A stretch of DNA of 64,000 bases, from assembly GCF_965363235.1 (NCBI RefSeq), contig NC_134848.1, forward strand, positions 61,714,181 through 61,778,180, given 5' to 3'. A program made the translations under genes and the position numbers. Positions 60,031 through 64,000 of the stretch are shown in pieces (the first letter of the stretch is position 1; every line of letters begins with the position of its first letter). The notes beneath the pieces are model-generated. The model saw only the letters and a program-made list of their open reading frames with translations. It had not been told where the DNA came from and did no database searches. This stretch comes from Mytilus galloprovincialis (lineage: Eukaryota; Mollusca; Bivalvia; Mytilida; Mytilidae).

Positions 60031-60739
60031 GTATGACTGTTTAATCATGACAGTTTATTGAAGGAACAAACTCTCAATTATTCAAGAAAAAATGAAATTT
60101 AATATTGTTCTTACGTCACTTCTGAAAAAAAAAATCCACATGTTCTCTGAAACTACAAGTACAATCGACCTCAAAATTTGCAGTCAGCAGGGCATACATG
60201 TACTAAACGTTTATAAAAAAACTTGGTGCAGATATCTCTCAAAGCTTTTCCTAGAGAAAAGAAATCGCAATGCCGTAAAAATAGCTTGCTAGGTCCGTAA
60301 ATCTCAGTAAAAACCTACAATAAAATGTCCGCTCCGAGTTTGAAATACTAATCTGTGTTACAAACAGGTGCTGAAAAATGTACATTATCAGAAAATAATC
60401 AATAAATGTGTTTTAAAGTTACACCGGATCAATTAAATCCAAAACATGCACTACTTGTGAACTGTCATCAAAATGTCAATTTCCTACAATGACAAAAGAA
60501 ATTACATTTTTGTACATTCCATCTCTATAGATGTTGTCTGTTTAACGTCCCCACCTAAAAAGAAATAAAAAAGACTATCTTTTCGTTATTATAAACCCGT
60601 GTCACGTGATGTGGCGCGCGCGCTGTACCTAAAATAAAAGAAAAACTTTCCAAACTAAACATGAAACTTCTCCGGTAACAATAATATAGACCCCATACAG
60701 AAACAAACAAACAAACAAACACCCCCCAATTCAATTAAT
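60031..60739. other. Noncoding stretch
   Basis: No gene is seen. It includes GTCACGTGATGTGGCGCGCG near 60,601 and a short AAAC run at 60,701-60,720. Confidence 0.5.
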
Positions 60740-61915
60740 TTTACAGGGGGAAAGACCCCCTACAATTGCTTTTTTAAAGCAATTGATTTATATTTTTTTT
60801 TTTTTTCTTCCGCCTAATTTTGTTCTTGCGATAAACATTTGTTTCGCAAGATGTCGCTTAGATATTTTGTATATGATATCGAACAGTTTATGCGCTTTTG
60901 AAATTTACCCTGCGTAAACAAATACTTTTCTTTGTAGGAGTTATCTCCCCAAACACTGTTTTCCTTGTTAGCGCATCTCCTTCGCAACCGTAAAAGATTA
61001 TGACAAATTTATTTTACAAAATTGCTCGTTATATCCTTCGCATGATTTGTCCTATTTTGACCGGAGCGATATGACCGCTCCATATGAGAGTTATTTCCCC
61101 TTATGCATCTGATATAAGTGATATGAATTTCTATCTTATAAATCATAAGTGATAGAGACCTAGGATCTTTTGATTTGAGGTCCTTGGTCCCAAAAAATGA
61201 AAATTAGGTCAAGGTCAAAGGTCAAGGTCATATTTTAATATTTGAATTTGGCTTATTTTCACTTATATCCAAAGACTGTATAAGATATCAACAAATTATT
61301 TTTACTAAATTGTTAGTTGCGACATGTCGTAAGATGTAAATTTTGATTGCAAGCGTACGTTGAATGTGAAATGGAGTTTTCTCCCCTCTTGTATTAAAAA
61401 ATACGCGTTTGGTGATATAACTCATTAACTAAATATAATTAAGACCTATGGTCTTTTGATTTGAGGTCCTTGGTTTATGACCTTGAAATTGATCTCAAGG
61501 TCATAGCTTAATTTGACGTTCTATATTTTGACCTTTGCTTTTATTCTATATGTATACATGATAAAGATATACAACTTTTAGAAAAAGGTATCAAGCCATT
61601 TAACCTTGAAAAAAAACAACCGGAAGTGACCTTTTGTAAACCGGAAGTAGCTATTTTTTGTACTTTATTAATATAAAAGTATATAGAACCAGATATTTTT
61701 GGAATCGGTTTCAAGTAAATATTTAAATATAATCGGAAGTAACATTTTTCAAACCGGAAGTAACAAATTATCTCCCTTATTTAAAAAAAAATGTATGGAA
61801 ACAATATATTTTTGGAATCAGCTTACTAGGAGCTATCATTTGACAATTGAAATGACATTTTAAACTTAGTTTCACAACTTTTCATATCAAAAAGGATGGA
61901 AAGACCTTCAATTGT
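60740..61915 (+). repeat. 1.1 kb hairpin-ended repeat, unit 3
   Basis: It opens with a variant GGGGGAAAGACCCCC hairpin and TTCCGCCTAATTTTGTTCTT at 60,808. The AGGTCA cluster is at 61,206-61,230. The later part has ACCGGAAGT motifs (61,620-61,760) before the next unit at 61,942. Confidence 0.85.
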
Positions 61916-63075
61916 TCTCTGAATTTTTTTTTTTTTTTTTCTTCCGCCTAATTTTGTTTTTGCGATAAATATTTGTTTTGCAATATGTCGCTTAGATATT
62001 TGGTATATGATATCGAACAATTGATGCGCTTTTGAAATTTACCCTGCGTAACCGAAAACTTTTCTTTGTAGGAGTAATCTCCCCAAACACTGTTTTCCTT
62101 GTGAGCGCAACTCCTTCGCAAACGTAAAATATTATGACAAATTTATTTTACAAAATTGCTCGTTATATCCTTTGCATGATTTGTCCTATTTTGACCGAAG
62201 TGATATGAATGCTCCATACGAGAGTTATTTCCCCTTATTCATTTGATATAAGTGAATTGCATTTCTAACTGGTAAACCATAATTGATAGAGACCTAGGAT
62301 CTTTTGATTTGAGGTCCTTGGTCCAAAAAAATGAAAATTAGGTCAAGGTCAAAGGTCAAGGTCATATTCTAATTTTTGAATATGGCTCATTTCCACTCAT
62401 TTCCAAAAAACGTTTAAGATATCGACAAATTATTTTTTCTAAATCGTTTGTTGTGACATGTCGTAACACGTAAATTTTGATTGCAAGGGTACGTTGAATG
62501 TGAAAGGGAGTTTTCTCCCCTTTGGTATTTAAAAATACGCGTATGGTGATATAACTCATTAACTAAACATAATTAAGACCTATGGTCTTTTGATTTGAGG
62601 TTCTTGGTTAATGACCTTGAAATTGATCAAAAGGTCATAGCTTAATTTGACGTTCTAGATTTTGACCTTTGCTTTTACCCCATCTGTATACATAATAAAG
62701 TCATGAGACTTTTTGACAAACGGTATCAAACCATTTAAACTTAAAAAAACAACCGGAAGTGACCTTGTGTAAACCGGAAGTAGCTATTTATTGTACTTTA
62801 TTACATAAAAGTATAAAAAACAAGATATTTTTGGAATCAGTGTCAAGTAAATAGTCAAATATTATCGGAAATAGAGTTTTTCAAACCGGAAGTAAGAAAT
62901 TATCTCCCTTATCTAAAAAAATATTGTTTAGAAACCATATATTTTTGGAATCAGCGTACAATAAGCTATCATTTGACGATTGAAATGACATTTTAAACCT
63001 ATTTTTACACCTTTCATATTAAAATACATTGTTTTGGTGGAAAGACCTTCAATTGTTCTCTGAACAATTGGTTTT
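61916..63075 (+). repeat. 1.1 kb hairpin-ended repeat, unit 4
   Basis: The body starts TTCCGCCTAATTTTGTTTTT at 61,942, 1,134 bp after unit 3. AGGTCA cluster at 62,340-62,364. It ends with the CAATTGTTCTCTGAACAATTG hairpin near 63,050-63,070 (two halves around a TCT loop). Confidence 0.85.
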
Positions 63076-64000
63076 TAATTCTTTTTTTTTTTCTTCCGCC
63101 TAATTTTGTTCTTGCGATAAACATTTGTTTCGCAATATGTTGCTTTGATATTTGGTATATGATATCGAACAGTTTATGCGCTTTTGAAATTTACCCTGCG
63201 TAACCGAATACTTTTCTTTGTAGGAGTTATCTCACCAAACACTGTTTTCCTTGTGATCACAACTCCTTCGCAACCGTAAAAGATAACGACAAATTTATTT
63301 TACAAAATTGCTCGTTATATCCTTTGCATGATTTGTCCTATATTGACCGAAGCAATATGACCGCTCCATATGAGAGTTATTTCCCCTTATGCATCTGATA
63401 TAAGTGATATGCATTTCTATCTTATAAACCATAAGTGATAGAGACTTAGGATCTTTTGATTTGAGGTCCTTGGTCCAAAAAAATGAAAATTAGGTCAAGG
63501 TCAAAGGTCAAGGTCATATTCTAATATTTAAATTTGGCTTATTTTCACTTATATCCAAAGACCGTATAAGATATCAACAAATTGTTTTTACTAAACTGTT
63601 AGTTGCGACATGTCGTAACACATCAATTTTTATTGCAAGGGCACGTTGAACGTAAAAGGTAGTTTTCTCCCCTCTTGTATTTAAAAATACGTGTTTGGTG
63701 ATATAAGTCATTAACCAAATATAATTAAGACCTATGGTCTTTTGATTTGAGGTCCTTAGTTCATGACCTTGAAATTGATCTCAAGGTCATAGCTTAATTT
63801 GACGTTCTAGATTTTGACCTTTGCTTTTATTTTATATGTATACATGATAAAGCTATGAAACTTTTGGAAAAAGGTATCAAACCATTTAACCTTGAAAGAA
63901 ACAACCGGAAGTGACCCTTTGTAAACCGGAAGTAGCTATTTTTTGTTCTTTATTAATATAAAAGTATATAGAACCAGATATTTTTGGAATCAGTGTCAAG
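63076..64000 (+). repeat. 1.1 kb hairpin-ended repeat, unit 5, cut by the window end
   Basis: The body starts at 63,094, 1,152 bp after unit 4. AGGTCA cluster at 63,492-63,516. It is still matching units 3 and 4 at the last base of the window. Confidence 0.85.

Overview
The window looks like nuclear DNA of a bivalve mollusc, most likely a marine mussel (Mytilus or a close relative). It is AT-rich and gene-poor, with long introns and many interspersed repeats that resemble mussel repeats I recognise. The only host genes seen are tandem copies of a secreted protein family with the C-terminal domain of sponge 'short-chain collagen C4', a family expanded in bivalves. Species assignment is inference, because no search could be run.

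Layout. 1-14,573: a 14.6 kb noncoding segment bounded by inverted ~540 bp repeats; it holds a fold-back element, a small TIR element and a decayed LINE 3' end. 14,925-17,600: two tandem arrays (~463 bp period, and a short GTTAAC-rich unit). 18,033-21,416: a ~386 bp direct-repeat pair followed by a 1.25 kb TIR element with a long hairpin. 21,565-24,575: interspersed repeats. 24,759-30,025: C4-like copy 1, on the minus strand, a pseudogene. 30,026-31,330: inverted tandem arrays that replace its first exon. 31,331-34,490: more interspersed repeats, two of them forming a long inverted pair. 35,762-53,252: C4-like copy 2, minus strand, five exons, 449 codons plus stop, with one in-frame TGA. 57,015-57,484: terminal exon of copy 3. 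57,540-64,000: about five copies of a ~1.1 kb repeat carrying clustered AGGTCA motifs.

The most notable content lies in the last intron of copy 2: a DNA transposon of the ISL2EU type with both genes apparently whole (36,336-44,190). One gene encodes a 552-aa SAP-SWIM-YqaJ nuclease protein on the plus strand. The other encodes a 507-aa THAP-HTH-DDE transposase on the minus strand. They converge, and each starts within 50 bp of a terminal repeat that contains the same 17 bp with a CACGTG box. Every proposed splice junction keeps phase and the catalytic residues are present.

The other introns of copy 2 have been invaded by fold-back/TIR elements, one ending about 25 bp from a splice donor. The same repeat copy lies downstream of copies 2 and 3, so those copies duplicated after that insertion.
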